Below are positions 8,414 to 16,526 of a stretch of 64,000 bases of DNA, piece by piece. Source of the stretch: an uncultured Treponema sp. (lineage in GTDB: Bacteria > Spirochaetota > Spirochaetia > Treponematales > Treponemataceae); NCBI GenBank assembly GCA_947166355.1, contig CAMVDX010000004.1, positions 1 to 64,000 of the forward strand. The letters are read 5' to 3'. Under the pieces are notes generated by a model, which was given only the letters and a program-made list of their open reading frames with translations, made no database searches and was not told the origin of the DNA. Position numbers and translations under genes: made by a program. Position 1 is the first letter of the stretch. Every line of letters starts with the position of its first letter.

Positions 8414-9751
8414 ATGGAAAAGTTTTTTAAGCTTTCGGAAAGAAATACCACAGTTTCTAAAGAACTAATTGGTGGTATCACAACTTTCCTTGCTATGGCT
8501 TACATTCTTGCTGTAAATCCGAACATTCTTTCGGGTGCCGGAATGAGCTGGGGTGCTGTATTCACTGCTACTGCTTTGTCTGCAGCTATCGCTACTTTGG
8601 TAATGGCCTTCTGCGCAAACCTTCCTGTTGCTCTCGCACCTGGACTTGGTCTTAACGCATTCTTTACATACACAGTTGTTCTGGGTATGGGCTGTTCTTT
8701 CCAGCTTGCTCTTACTGCAGTTCTTCTTGAAGGTGTTCTTTTTATCATTCTTTCACTCTGCGGTATCCGCGAAGCTATTATTAAGTCTATTCCGGAAGGT
8801 CTTAAAAAGGCTGTTGCTGTAGGTATTGGTCTTTTCATCGCAATTATTGGTCTTGCAAATGCCGGCATCGTTTCTACAGAAACTGGTACTCTTATTGGTT
8901 TTGTAAACTTTACAATGGCTAACAAGACTGCTATTGTTGCTGTAATTGGTTTAATTCTTACAATCGTTTTGTACACACTTAAGATTCCTGGTGCTATCCT
9001 CATCGGTATCATCATTACAACTATCATTGGAATTCCTTTTGGTGTTACAACTATTCCAGAAGATTTCAAGCCTTTCTCAGCTCCATCTGCTCCTCATTTC
9101 TTTGCTTTTGATTTCAAGGGAATCGTTTGTACTTCTGCCGGCAAATTCTCATTTGCTGTTCTTGGACAGTTTATCGTAATCTTTATTACATTCCTCTTTA
9201 CAGACTTGTTCGATACAATCGGAACTCTTCTTGGTGTAGCAGAGCAGGGTAACCTTAAAGACGAAAATGGTGAAGTTTCTAATGTTAAGGGCGCTTTGCT
9301 GGCAGATGCTATTGGTACTGCTGTTGGTGCTTGTCTTGGTACTTCTACTGTAACTTCTTTTGTAGAGTCTTCTTCTGGTGTTGCAGCTGGTGCACGTACT
9401 GGTCTTGCTTCTGTAACAACTGCAGTGCTCTTCCTTCTGTCTCTCTTCCTCAGTCCTCTCTTCTTCCTCATTCCATCAGCAGCTACAGCTCCTGCTTTGA
9501 TTTTCGTAGGCTACCTGATGATGAAATCTGTTGTAGATATTAAGTTTGATGATCCTACAGAAGGTATTCCGGCATTCATTACAATTATGACTATGCCATT
9601 CTCTTACTCTATTGCTAAGGGTATTCAGTGGGGTATTATTTCTTACGTAATCGCTAAGTGCGCAGGTAAGAAGGCAAAAGAAATCCCTGTTGTTACCTGG
9701 ATTCTCGCAGTAATCTTCGTAGCTGATATTATCTTCGAAGCGTGCAAATAG
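8414..9751 (+). CDS. NCS2-type purine permease (AzgA/PbuG-like)
   Basis: This is a 445-residue integral membrane transporter. The N-terminus (FFKLSERNTTVSKELIGG, then ITTFLAMAYILAVNP) and LAPGLGLNAFFTYTVV are typical of the adenine/guanine/hypoxanthine branch of nucleobase:cation symporter 2. The FTDLFDTIGTLLGVAEQ and GTSTVTSFVESSSGVAAGARTG segments carry the substrate-site residues of that branch. AGGAGG lies at the right distance before the ATG. It is probably monocistronic, with a strong terminator behind it. Confidence 0.92.
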   Translation: MEKFFKLSERNTTVSKELIGGITTFLAMAYILAVNPNILSGAGMSWGAVFTATALSAAIATLVMAFCANLPVALAPGLGLNAFFTYTVVLGMGCSFQLALTAVLLEGVLFIILSLCGIREAIIKSIPEGLKKAVAVGIGLFIAIIGLANAGIVSTETGTLIGFVNFTMANKTAIVAVIGLILTIVLYTLKIPGAILIGIIITTIIGIPFGVTTIPEDFKPFSAPSAPHFFAFDFKGIVCTSAGKFSFAVLGQFIVIFITFLFTDLFDTIGTLLGVAEQGNLKDENGEVSNVKGALLADAIGTAVGACLGTSTVTSFVESSSGVAAGARTGLASVTTAVLFLLSLFLSPLFFLIPSAATAPALIFVGYLMMKSVVDIKFDDPTEGIPAFITIMTMPFSYSIAKGIQWGIISYVIAKCAGKKAKEIPVVTWILAVIFVADIIFEACK

Positions 9752-9770
9752 TTAGACCTTTAAAATTACA

Positions 9771-9825
9771 AAGCCCGGTGGTTTCGATACGATGCTTCGC
9801 ATCACTCAACCACCGGGCTTTTTTT
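9771..9825 (+). terminator. Rho-independent terminator formed by a family 1 repeat
   Basis: AAGCCCGGTGGTT (9771-9783) pairs perfectly with AACCACCGGGCTT (9808-9820), and a T run follows. The loop holds a smaller hairpin GATGCTTCGCATC. The stem core is the dispersed family 1 repeat, so this repeat doubles as the terminator of the permease gene. Confidence 0.88.
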
Positions 9826-9836
9826 ATGGATTGCTT

Positions 9837-9970
9837 ACGAGTGGTCAAGGCACGCTTCGCTTAAAGCCTTGACACACTCGTTTTGCAGTTTGATATATGA
9901 TTATCAAACTGCAATCGCCTTCGGCTCGCAATGACGTCATTGCGAGGAGCGCCAGCGACGTGGCAATCTA
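9837..9970. repeat. Stacked palindromes and a family 3 repeat
   Basis: GTGGTCAAGGC pairs with GCCTTGACACAC, then TTGCAGTTTGATA with TATCAAACTGCAA. These are followed by CAATGACGTCATTG and TTGCGAGGAGCGCCAGCGA, a variant of the dispersed CGTCATTGCGAGC unit (family 3) seen at 12.7, 30.1 and 48.9 kb. It lies between convergent genes. Confidence 0.7.
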
Positions 9971-10474
9971 TTAGTCCTTATCGAACAATGCCTTCTCCGC
10001 ATCATCTACATTAAACTGATAGCTTTTAGAAAGACTTCCTGCAATCAGCTTAACCTTTGCAGTTCCATCTTCATTAAGAACAATCTTACATTCAGTATCT
10101 TTATCAGCAAAAGTGCGGAACATATCTGCAAGACTCTTGCGGTCAATTTCAATAGCCATTAAATCGTTTGCAAACATATTTTTTCTGAAGGATTTTGCAA
10201 AGGTTGGGGCAACTACAGTATTAATTCCATTAACTTCTAAAGCCCATGGTGCTTTTTCGCTTTCTGCACCGCAGCCAAAGTTTTCTTTTGTAATGATTAC
10301 TTTAGTTCCGGCAATGTCACTCTTAGGGTTGAAGCCTTCAATCTTAAGATTTTCAAAAAGATGGGAAGTAAGTTCCTGTTTTGGGAGCTCTGCAAGATAG
10401 TTTGCAGGAATAATTTCGTCAGTGTTGATGTCTGACCTATCAAGAAAAAGAACAGGACCAGCAAATGTCTTCAT
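9971..10474 (-). CDS. leuD: LeuD-like small (swivel) subunit of an aconitase-family dehydratase
   Basis: At 167 residues this has the length and fold of 3-isopropylmalate dehydratase small subunits: DRSDINTDEIIPANYL at the start, NFGCGAESEKAPWAL in the middle and PTFAKSFRKNMFAND after it. The usual SSREHAPWAL motif reads AESEKAPWAL here, so the substrate-contacting Ser-Arg pair has changed. The substrate may therefore not be isopropylmalate. No large subunit gene lies in the window, so the partner must be elsewhere. GGAG precedes the ATG. I am confident of the family and not of the substrate. Confidence 0.8.
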   Translation of the reverse strand: MKTFAGPVLFLDRSDINTDEIIPANYLAELPKQELTSHLFENLKIEGFNPKSDIAGTKVIITKENFGCGAESEKAPWALEVNGINTVVAPTFAKSFRKNMFANDLMAIEIDRKSLADMFRTFADKDTECKIVLNEDGTAKVKLIAGSLSKSYQFNVDDAEKALFDKD

Positions 10475-10662
10475 TTTATTTTTTCTCCAGTTTTTTTAAG
10501 GCCTTTTATGGCTTGTAATATGTGTAAATATACACTTTCTTTAAATATAACATTAAAACGCTCAAAAAGATAGTGTTATTTTTATTATTTTTTTTAAGAA
10601 AAAAAATAGAAAAATACAGTAAATATACTATGAATTTACAGTGAAATTTTATAAATCAATGC

Positions 10663-10668
10663 TATAAT
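10663..10668 (+). promoter_or_regulatory. Likely -10 box for the GH31 gene
   Basis: A perfect TATAAT lies 31 nt before the likely ATG. Upstream, GTGAAA at 10641-10646 gives a weak -35 with a 16-nt spacer. The 10475-10640 stretch before it is AT-rich without other signals I can support. Confidence 0.45.
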
Positions 10669-10698
10669 TAATAAAACTTAAAAATCAGGATGGAAACT

Positions 10699-12687
10699 AT
10701 GTTTTTAGAAGCTAAAAATACTCTTATTTTCAAAAAAGGAAATGAAACTCTTATGATTGAACCATGGGGAGCAGATTCTTTCCGTGTTCGTTCAACTCTT
10801 GAAAGTGCATTTATTGACCGCGATGTAGCACTTACTGAAAAAATCAATCATGGCACAGCAAAAATCAATGTATCAGAAAATGGAGCTTCTATTAAAAACG
10901 GAATTCTCGAAGCTCGCCTAAACTTTAATGGTGTTATTTCTTTCTATAAAAATGATAAGCTGATTCTGCAGGAATATTACCGCCAGTATGATCCGACAGC
11001 TACAAAAGAAAGCTGCTGTACAAAAATTGTAAGCCGCCAGTTTCAGGGAATAATCGGTGGAGATTACTCACTTACAGTCCGCTTTAATCCAAATGATGAT
11101 GAAAAACTCTTTGGTATGGGGCAATATCCAGCCCCTTATCTTGATATGAAAGGCTGTACTCTTGAACTTGCACAGAGAAACAGCCAGGTTTCAATTCCTT
11201 TTGCTTTATCAAATCTTGGTTATGGATTCCTCTGGAATAATCCTGCCGTTGGTAAAGTAACTTTTGGAAAGAATATTACAGAATGGCATGCAGAAAGTAC
11301 TAAGGAAATGGATTACTGGATTACTGCCGGCGATACTCCTTCAGAAATAATTGAAAAATATACTGCTGCTGTTGGTCGTGCTCCGGCCCTCACTGAAGAT
11401 TATCTTGGCTTCTGGCAGTGTAAGCTTCGCTACAGAACACAGGAAGAAATCTTAACTGTTGCTCGCCGCTACAATGAAATGGGTATTCATCTTGATGTAA
11501 TTGTAATTGACTTTTTCCACTGGCCGCGTCAGGGAGACTGGTTCTTTGATAAAGAATACTGGCCTGATCCAAAAGCAATGTGTGATGAACTTCATGCTAT
11601 GGGAACAAAGGTTATGGTTTCCGTCTGGCCAAATGTAGACAAAAAATCTACACACTTTGCTGAAATGCAGGAGAAGGGCTATCTGATTCGTTCAGACCGG
11701 GGCTCTAACCAGAGCTTTGACTGGCAGGGCGACTGTCTTGCAATTGATGCTACAAATCCGGAAGCCCGCGAGTATCTCTGGAACATCTGTAAAAAGAACT
11801 ATGCAGATTACGGAATCGATATGTTCTGGCTTGATAACTCTGAACCTGACCTTAATGTTTATGATTTTGGTAACTACAGATATCAGGCAGGTCCTGGACT
11901 TCAGGTTGCAAATATTTACCCTCAGATGTACAGCCGCGCTTTCTACGAAGGCCAGAAGAAAATGGGGCAGAAGAGCATTGTAAACCTTGAGCGCTGTGCC
12001 TGGGTTGGAAGCCAGAAATACAATCAGGTTATCTGGAACGGTGATGTTCAGTCTACCTGGGAATGCTTCAGAACTTCTGTTTGCGAAGGTTTGAATATGG
12101 GTATTGCCGGTATTCCTTGGTGGACAACTGATATTGGCGGCTTTATGTATGGTGATGTTCGAACAGAAGAGTTTAAGGAACTTCTTATCCGCTGGTTTGA
12201 ATGGGCTGTATTTACTCCGATTCTGCGTCTGCATGGCGACCGCGATCCGCACGATATTCCGCTCCTCGACAAAGACCCGCAGCGGGGATACGGTGGAGGT
12301 CACCTGTTTACCGGCCGCGATAACGAAATCTGGTCTTATGGTGAAATCGCTCAGAAGATTATGGAAAATCAGATTAAACTTCGCGAAAAAATCAAACCTT
12401 ATGTAACTAAGGTTATGAAGGAAGCAAGTGAAAACGGAAGTCCGGCCCTTCGCACAATGTTCTACGAGTTCCCGAACGACCCGCACTGCTGGGAGCTTAA
12501 AGATCAGTATATGTTCGGCTCAGACTATCTTGTAGCACCGGTTATGACACCACAGACCTTTAAGCGTGATGTTTATCTGCCGGCAGGTAAATGGGAAAAC
12601 ATTCACGACGGAAAAGTTTACGAAGGCAGTCAGACAATAACTGTTGACGCTCCGCTCGAGGCTATTCCTGTTTTTAAGCGCAAGTAA
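10699..12687 (+). CDS. Glycoside hydrolase family 31, alpha-xylosidase-like
   Basis: This is a cytoplasmic enzyme, as no signal peptide is seen. It has the GH31 N-terminal beta domain, a TIM barrel and C-terminal beta domains. The nucleophile is the Asp in MFWLDNSEPD, and the general acid is the Asp in WNGDVQSTWE. WWTTDIGGF, LRLHGDRDPHD and FGSDYLVAPV are family landmarks. The DFFHWPRQGDW and LDNSEPD segments resemble alpha-xylosidases more than alpha-glucosidases. The start at 10699 (662 aa) has AGGA 8 nt upstream. The ATG at 10690 overlaps that site and is less likely. It probably removes alpha-linked xylose or glucose from plant oligosaccharides. It stands alone. Confidence 0.92.
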   Translation: MFLEAKNTLIFKKGNETLMIEPWGADSFRVRSTLESAFIDRDVALTEKINHGTAKINVSENGASIKNGILEARLNFNGVISFYKNDKLILQEYYRQYDPTATKESCCTKIVSRQFQGIIGGDYSLTVRFNPNDDEKLFGMGQYPAPYLDMKGCTLELAQRNSQVSIPFALSNLGYGFLWNNPAVGKVTFGKNITEWHAESTKEMDYWITAGDTPSEIIEKYTAAVGRAPALTEDYLGFWQCKLRYRTQEEILTVARRYNEMGIHLDVIVIDFFHWPRQGDWFFDKEYWPDPKAMCDELHAMGTKVMVSVWPNVDKKSTHFAEMQEKGYLIRSDRGSNQSFDWQGDCLAIDATNPEAREYLWNICKKNYADYGIDMFWLDNSEPDLNVYDFGNYRYQAGPGLQVANIYPQMYSRAFYEGQKKMGQKSIVNLERCAWVGSQKYNQVIWNGDVQSTWECFRTSVCEGLNMGIAGIPWWTTDIGGFMYGDVRTEEFKELLIRWFEWAVFTPILRLHGDRDPHDIPLLDKDPQRGYGGGHLFTGRDNEIWSYGEIAQKIMENQIKLREKIKPYVTKVMKEASENGSPALRTMFYEFPNDPHCWELKDQYMFGSDYLVAPVMTPQTFKRDVYLPAGKWENIHDGKVYEGSQTITVDAPLEAIPVFKRK

Positions 12688-12695
12688 TATGAAAA

Positions 12696-13028
12696 TACGT
12701 CATTGCGAACATATAATGCGGAGAAATTAATACAGCAAATACGTCATTGCGAGGCAAAGCCGAAGCAATCCATTATTGTATAGATTGCTTCGCTCGCAAT
12801 CAGGGCTTCCGCATTATAAAGTGAAATTCTGAAAACATGGCTTCCGGTCACGGCTTCGTGGTACAAAACCGCGCAATAATGCGCTACACGCTTTTTGTGG
12901 TATAGAAACTATTACACCTGCCGCTTCCGCGGCAGCCACAAAAAGAGTGTTTTTGTACCACGCCCCGCTCCCTCGCGCCAAGATTACTGAAGTCTTTTAT
13001 AATGCGGAAGCCCTGCGCTCGCAATGAC
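12696..13028. repeat. Nested repeat cluster: families 3 and 4 inside an inverted repeat
   Basis: This fills the gene-free stretch 12688-13080. Family 3 units (CGTCATTGCGAGG, GATTGCTTCGCTCGCAAT) flank a perfect 18-bp inverted repeat, GGGCTTCCGCATTATAAA at 12803-12820 and its complement at 12996-13013. Inside it sits a complete 150-bp family 4 element (12836-12986). The order suggests successive insertions. Confidence 0.8.
12836..12986 (+). repeat. 150-bp structured element, family 4, copy A
   Basis: The outer stem is GTGGTACAAAA (12858-12868) with TTTTGTACCAC (12951-12961). The inner stem is CTTTTTGTGG (12891-12900) with CCACAAAAAG (12936-12945). The apical hairpin is CTGCCGC-TTCC-GCGGCAG (12918-12935), and a side hairpin is GCGC-AATAAT-GCGC (12871-12884). 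Copies B (36684-36834, inverted) and C (52126-52272) keep this architecture. Nothing coding is apparent. Confidence 0.85.
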
Positions 13029-13044
13029 GTTCCCTTTTAGATGC

Positions 13045-13073
13045 TTGCCGACATTAAATAATAATTCTATAAT
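13045..13073 (+). promoter_or_regulatory. Promoter of the CDF transporter gene
   Basis: TTGCCG (13045-13050), a 17-nt spacer and TATAAT (13068-13073). The ATG follows after only 7 nt, and there is no ribosome binding site, so the transcript should be leaderless. Confidence 0.7.
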
Positions 13074-13080
13074 GTAGATT

Positions 13081-14190
13081 ATGAATCGAGAAAGCATAAT
13101 TATAAAAACCAGCATCATAGGAATTGCTGCCAATATATTTCTATCAGCATTTAAAGCTGCTGTAGGCTTCTTTTCTAATTCTATTGCCATCATTATGGAC
13201 TCTGTAAACAACCTTAGTGATGCGCTTTCGTCTGTAATTACCATTGTTGGAACAAAGTTTGCCGGAAAACCCGCTGATAAAAAACATCCGTTTGGACACG
13301 GAAGGGCAGAGTACCTTACAGCCCTTGTAATTGCAGTAATTATTTTGTATGCAGGCTTTACAGCCTGTATTGAATCTGTAAAAAAAATAATAAACCCTGT
13401 AACACCTGAATATAATTCTACATCAATTATAATTATCAGCGTAGCTGTTGTTGTAAAAATTCTTCTTGGACTTTTTGTAAAGTTCACGGGAAAAAAAGTA
13501 AATTCTGATTCACTTATTGCAAGCGGTCAGGATGCTCTCATGGATTCAATTATTTCAGCTTCAACAATTGTTGCTGCTGCTGTTTTTCTTATCTGGAATA
13601 TTTCTCTTGAAGCATGGCTTGGTGTATTAATCTCTTTTGCAATCATTAAAGCTGGTGTAGAAACTCTTCATGAAACTATAAGCAAGATTCTTGGCGAACG
13701 AATTGATTCACATCTTTCTAAAGAAATAAAAAAGACAATCGTTTCCTGCGATAAAGAAATTCTTGGTGCCTACGATTTAGTTTTAAACAATTACGGTCCT
13801 GATATGCATGTAGGTTCTGCTCATATTGAAGTTCCTGATACCTGGTCTGCAGATAAAATAGATTCTATGTCGCGAAAAATTGCCAACGAAGTTTACGTAA
13901 AGCACGGTGTTGCAATGAGTGCAATCGGTATTTACTCAGTAAATACAAAAGAAAATTCGGCAGCCCAGATTCGCGACCGTGTAAGTAAAATTGTTATGGA
14001 ACACAAAGAGATTCTTCAAATGCACGGCTTTTTTGTTGATGAAAAAGAAAAGAAGATGCGGTTTGATATTATAGTTTCTTTTGATTCTCTAAGTATGAAA
14101 GAAATGTTCAATCACGTAGTTCAGGATGTTCGCGATGCCTTTCCTGATTATGATGTCCAGGTTCAGTTTGATGTTGATATTTCAGACTAA
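13081..14190 (+). CDS. Cation diffusion facilitator (CDF) metal efflux transporter
   Basis: This 369-residue transporter has about six membrane helices in residues 10-200 and a cytoplasmic C-terminal domain. Family landmarks are DSVNNLSDALSSV in helix 2, where Asp residues bind Zn2+, Mn2+ or Fe2+, the KHPFGHGRAEY loop and SGQDALMDSIIS in helix 5. The C-terminal ferredoxin-like domain (GPDMHVGSAHIEVPD) is followed by about 80 further residues, longer than minimal family members. The metal cannot be told from sequence. A promoter lies immediately upstream. Confidence 0.93.
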   Translation: MNRESIIIKTSIIGIAANIFLSAFKAAVGFFSNSIAIIMDSVNNLSDALSSVITIVGTKFAGKPADKKHPFGHGRAEYLTALVIAVIILYAGFTACIESVKKIINPVTPEYNSTSIIIISVAVVVKILLGLFVKFTGKKVNSDSLIASGQDALMDSIISASTIVAAAVFLIWNISLEAWLGVLISFAIIKAGVETLHETISKILGERIDSHLSKEIKKTIVSCDKEILGAYDLVLNNYGPDMHVGSAHIEVPDTWSADKIDSMSRKIANEVYVKHGVAMSAIGIYSVNTKENSAAQIRDRVSKIVMEHKEILQMHGFFVDEKEKKMRFDIIVSFDSLSMKEMFNHVVQDVRDAFPDYDVQVQFDVDISD

Positions 14191-14192
14191 GT

Positions 14193-14302
14193 ATGTCATG
14201 CTGAACCTTCGCAGCACAGCTGCTCGGAGACTCGCTAAAAACAGTCCACTGGACTGTTTTTGCCCTGCTACGCAGTGCCGCTCAGTTCGGGTAGACAGTG
14301 TT
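14193..14302. repeat. Dispersed palindromic repeat (family 2), inverted copy
   Basis: This is the reverse complement of the unit at 53.1 kb. It contains CAGCACAGCTGCTCGGAGAC, AACAGTCCACTGGACTGTTT and GCCCTGCTACGCAGTGCCGC. It lies between the convergent CDF and dehydrogenase genes. Confidence 0.8.
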
Positions 14303-15250
14303 TTATGACACTACATTAATCGGTTTTCCGGCCAGCCAGGCTTTAAGATTTTCTTCTGCGATTCCCTGAAGTCTTTTTCGGGTTTCCAAAGGCGCCCATG
14401 CAATATGTGGAGTAATTACACAGTTCTTTGCCTTAAGAAGAGGACAATCCTTTGCCATTGGCTCCTGTAGCAAAACGTCTGCGGCATATCCCGCAATTCC
14501 ACAATTATTCAGACAATCTGCTAAATCCTTTTCGACAACAAAGCCGCCGCGTGCTGTATTAATGAGATAAGCTGACTTCTTCATCAGGGCCAGACTGTCT
14601 TTATTTATTATATTCTTAGTTTTATCTGTAAGAGGAGCGTGAAGTGTCAGAAAATCTGAACGTTTTAATAATTCTTCAAAGCTTACAGATTCTGGCATTC
14701 CTTCTTTTTGCGTTCTTGTGCAGCAGATAACTTTCATTCCGAAAGCTTTACCGATTTCTGAAACTTTTTTTCCAATGTTTCCGTAACCGAAAATGCCAAG
14801 CGTTTTTCCGGAAAGCTCTGTTAAACTTCCATTCCAGAAACAGAAATCAGGACATTTTATCCAGTCTCCATTCATTACAGCTTCATTATGCTGGGCAATC
14901 TGATTTGTAAAATATAGAATGAATGAGAATACATGCTGGGCAACAGAGTCTGTAGAGTAAGCCGGAATATTTGTTACAATAACTCCATGTTGTCTTGCTG
15001 CTTCAAGATCAATAACATTATAACCGGTTGCAAGAACACCAATATATTTAAGATTAGGGCAGGCATCAAAAATCTCTTTTGTTATCTGAATTTTATTAAG
15101 AAAAATTGCATCTGAATTTCCAATGCGTTCAATTACCTGATCTGGTTCAGTTCTTTCATACACGGTGTAATTAACAAAATTATCCAGGAAAGACCATGGA
15201 AGATCTCCTGGATTAACTGCATGACCATCGAGAATTGTAAGTTTAATCAT
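14303..15250 (-). CDS. D-2-hydroxyacid dehydrogenase (glycerate/hydroxypyruvate type)
   Basis: This 315-residue NAD(P)-dependent oxidoreductase has an N-terminal substrate domain and a Rossmann domain with GIFGYGNIGKKV. The catalytic triad is visible: Arg in NTARGGFV, Glu in LLQEPM and His in VITPHIAWAP. The overall pattern fits glycerate dehydrogenase/hydroxypyruvate reductase proteins, though the substrate is an inference. It follows a small HMA-like gene with 4 nt between, so the two are probably cotranscribed. Confidence 0.9.
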   Translation of the reverse strand: MIKLTILDGHAVNPGDLPWSFLDNFVNYTVYERTEPDQVIERIGNSDAIFLNKIQITKEIFDACPNLKYIGVLATGYNVIDLEAARQHGVIVTNIPAYSTDSVAQHVFSFILYFTNQIAQHNEAVMNGDWIKCPDFCFWNGSLTELSGKTLGIFGYGNIGKKVSEIGKAFGMKVICCTRTQKEGMPESVSFEELLKRSDFLTLHAPLTDKTKNIINKDSLALMKKSAYLINTARGGFVVEKDLADCLNNCGIAGYAADVLLQEPMAKDCPLLKAKNCVITPHIAWAPLETRKRLQGIAEENLKAWLAGKPINVVS

Positions 15251-15254
15251 ATTA

Positions 15255-15458
15255 TTAGCCGAGTACTTCTACACCACAGCCGGAAATTGCATCATTAATT
15301 GGGCCTTCTGCACCGGCATCATCATAATCTACAAGTACCTGAGATTTTTCGCAGTTTGCAACGCAATTAGTAACTCCAGCAACTGCTGAAACGGCAGCCT
15401 GTACTTTACCAGCTGTTCCATCATCAAACATACCAACTACATATATCTTTTTCTGCAT
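15255..15458 (-). CDS. Small HMA-fold protein without the CxxC metal site
   Basis: This 67-residue protein has the beta-alpha-beta-beta-alpha-beta pattern of heavy-metal-associated domains (KKIYVVGMF, KVQAAVSAVAGVTNCVANCE, SQVLVDYDD, INDAISGCGVEVLG). The usual MxCxxC loop reads GMFDDGTAG, so copper-chaperone binding at that site is not expected. Two cysteines occur later (near residues 32 and 36, NCVANC), which is a CxxxC rather than the classical motif. AGG precedes the ATG. The role is unknown. The 15459-15658 stretch upstream is AT-rich intergenic DNA. Confidence 0.7.
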   Translation of the reverse strand: MQKKIYVVGMFDDGTAGKVQAAVSAVAGVTNCVANCEKSQVLVDYDDAGAEGPINDAISGCGVEVLG

Positions 15459-15658
15459 AAGGAAACCTCATAAAAAAATGTTATATACTCTCAGATTTTT
15501 AACTTTATCAAATATAAAGAAAATAAATATTTTTATCAATATAATTAATTAAATCATTTATTAAAATTCTAAAATAATAGAGTTTTATACAACGTAAAAC
15601 TATCACAAGAAACGTGTTTCAGTAGCTATAATATAAGATGCCAAAGCATAATGACAAA

Positions 15659-16390
15659 TTATTTAATCTGAACCTTTTGAATTCCATAAGAATATGGGGC
15701 AACTGAATACGGTTCAAAATAGACGTAGATTTTATTTCCGTCTATAGTAAAAATCTCAAAGTTTCCCGCTTGAGGAAAAGCTCCTGTATTTATCATTTCA
15801 CGGATTGAATCCTGTTCACTAGGAGGAAGTCCGGGTTTATCTTCTTCTATAAGCTTTTTATATAACTTGTTTCGGACAATTGAAGAAATGTCATTATAAG
15901 TCATTCCGGAGGCCTGCTGGATATTTATGAATTTAGAATCTGAAACTTCAAAATTAAAGGCTGCAAGATTAGTATTTCCATGAGCACCACCATTAAAAAT
16001 ATATGTATTTAAGAGTACACTTACAATATTATCTGAATTACTTACTTCAAAAGTTACCAGATATTCAAAAGGCGGAAGTTTTCCAGAACCACGATTGTTT
16101 AATTCTAAAATTTCATTCCATTCTGTTTGTGAATAAGATTTGAAACTTTTCCAGTTGCTCATAATTGTATTTGAAATTCGTTTGTTTAATTCTGTTAAAC
16201 CTTCAAACTCTGGATATTTAATATTTGTTTTTAGAAAATCGAGCTCTTCGGAGAACTCTACTGTTTTATATGAATAAGAAACCTTTGTTTTTTCATTTTC
16301 CAGAGAAGGTTTTGTAGCACAGGAAATAAAAAATATACAAACTGAAAGGGTGAAGAGATAGGAAAGTTTATGTAAGATTTTTGATGTCAT
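15659..16390 (-). CDS. Lipoprotein with a DUF3298/PdaC-like domain
   Basis: The N-terminus is a lipoprotein signal (positive start, hydrophobic core, FFISC box with Cys near residue 24). The 243-residue body (NTYIFNGGAHGNTNLAAFNF, FSEELDFLKTNIKYPEF) matches what I recall of DUF4163/DUF3298 domains found in envelope proteins and PdaC-type deacetylases. No deacetylase domain is attached. The function is unknown; it is likely anchored in a membrane facing the periplasm. Confidence 0.75.
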   Translation of the reverse strand: MTSKILHKLSYLFTLSVCIFFISCATKPSLENEKTKVSYSYKTVEFSEELDFLKTNIKYPEFEGLTELNKRISNTIMSNWKSFKSYSQTEWNEILELNNRGSGKLPPFEYLVTFEVSNSDNIVSVLLNTYIFNGGAHGNTNLAAFNFEVSDSKFINIQQASGMTYNDISSIVRNKLYKKLIEEDKPGLPPSEQDSIREMINTGAFPQAGNFEIFTIDGNKIYVYFEPYSVAPYSYGIQKVQIK

Positions 16391-16526
16391 TTTTTTGTGA
16401 AACTCCTTACAATAGTTTAAGAGAAATAGATTTTCCGGTCAAGCGCGTGAATGTCAGGAAAGTCAAGCCGGACAATGACAGGTGTTTCAATCACAGAAAT
16501 TACACTGCCTTGACCGGCAATTAGTT

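Noticed and set aside
10567..10580. GATAGTGTTA resembling half of the TetR operator
   Set aside because: Only one half-site is present, without the second arm, so chance is the simpler explanation.
12836..12986. An integron attC site
   Set aside because: No RYYYAAC/GTTRRRY core pair or cassette array is seen, and the copies are far apart between chromosomal genes.
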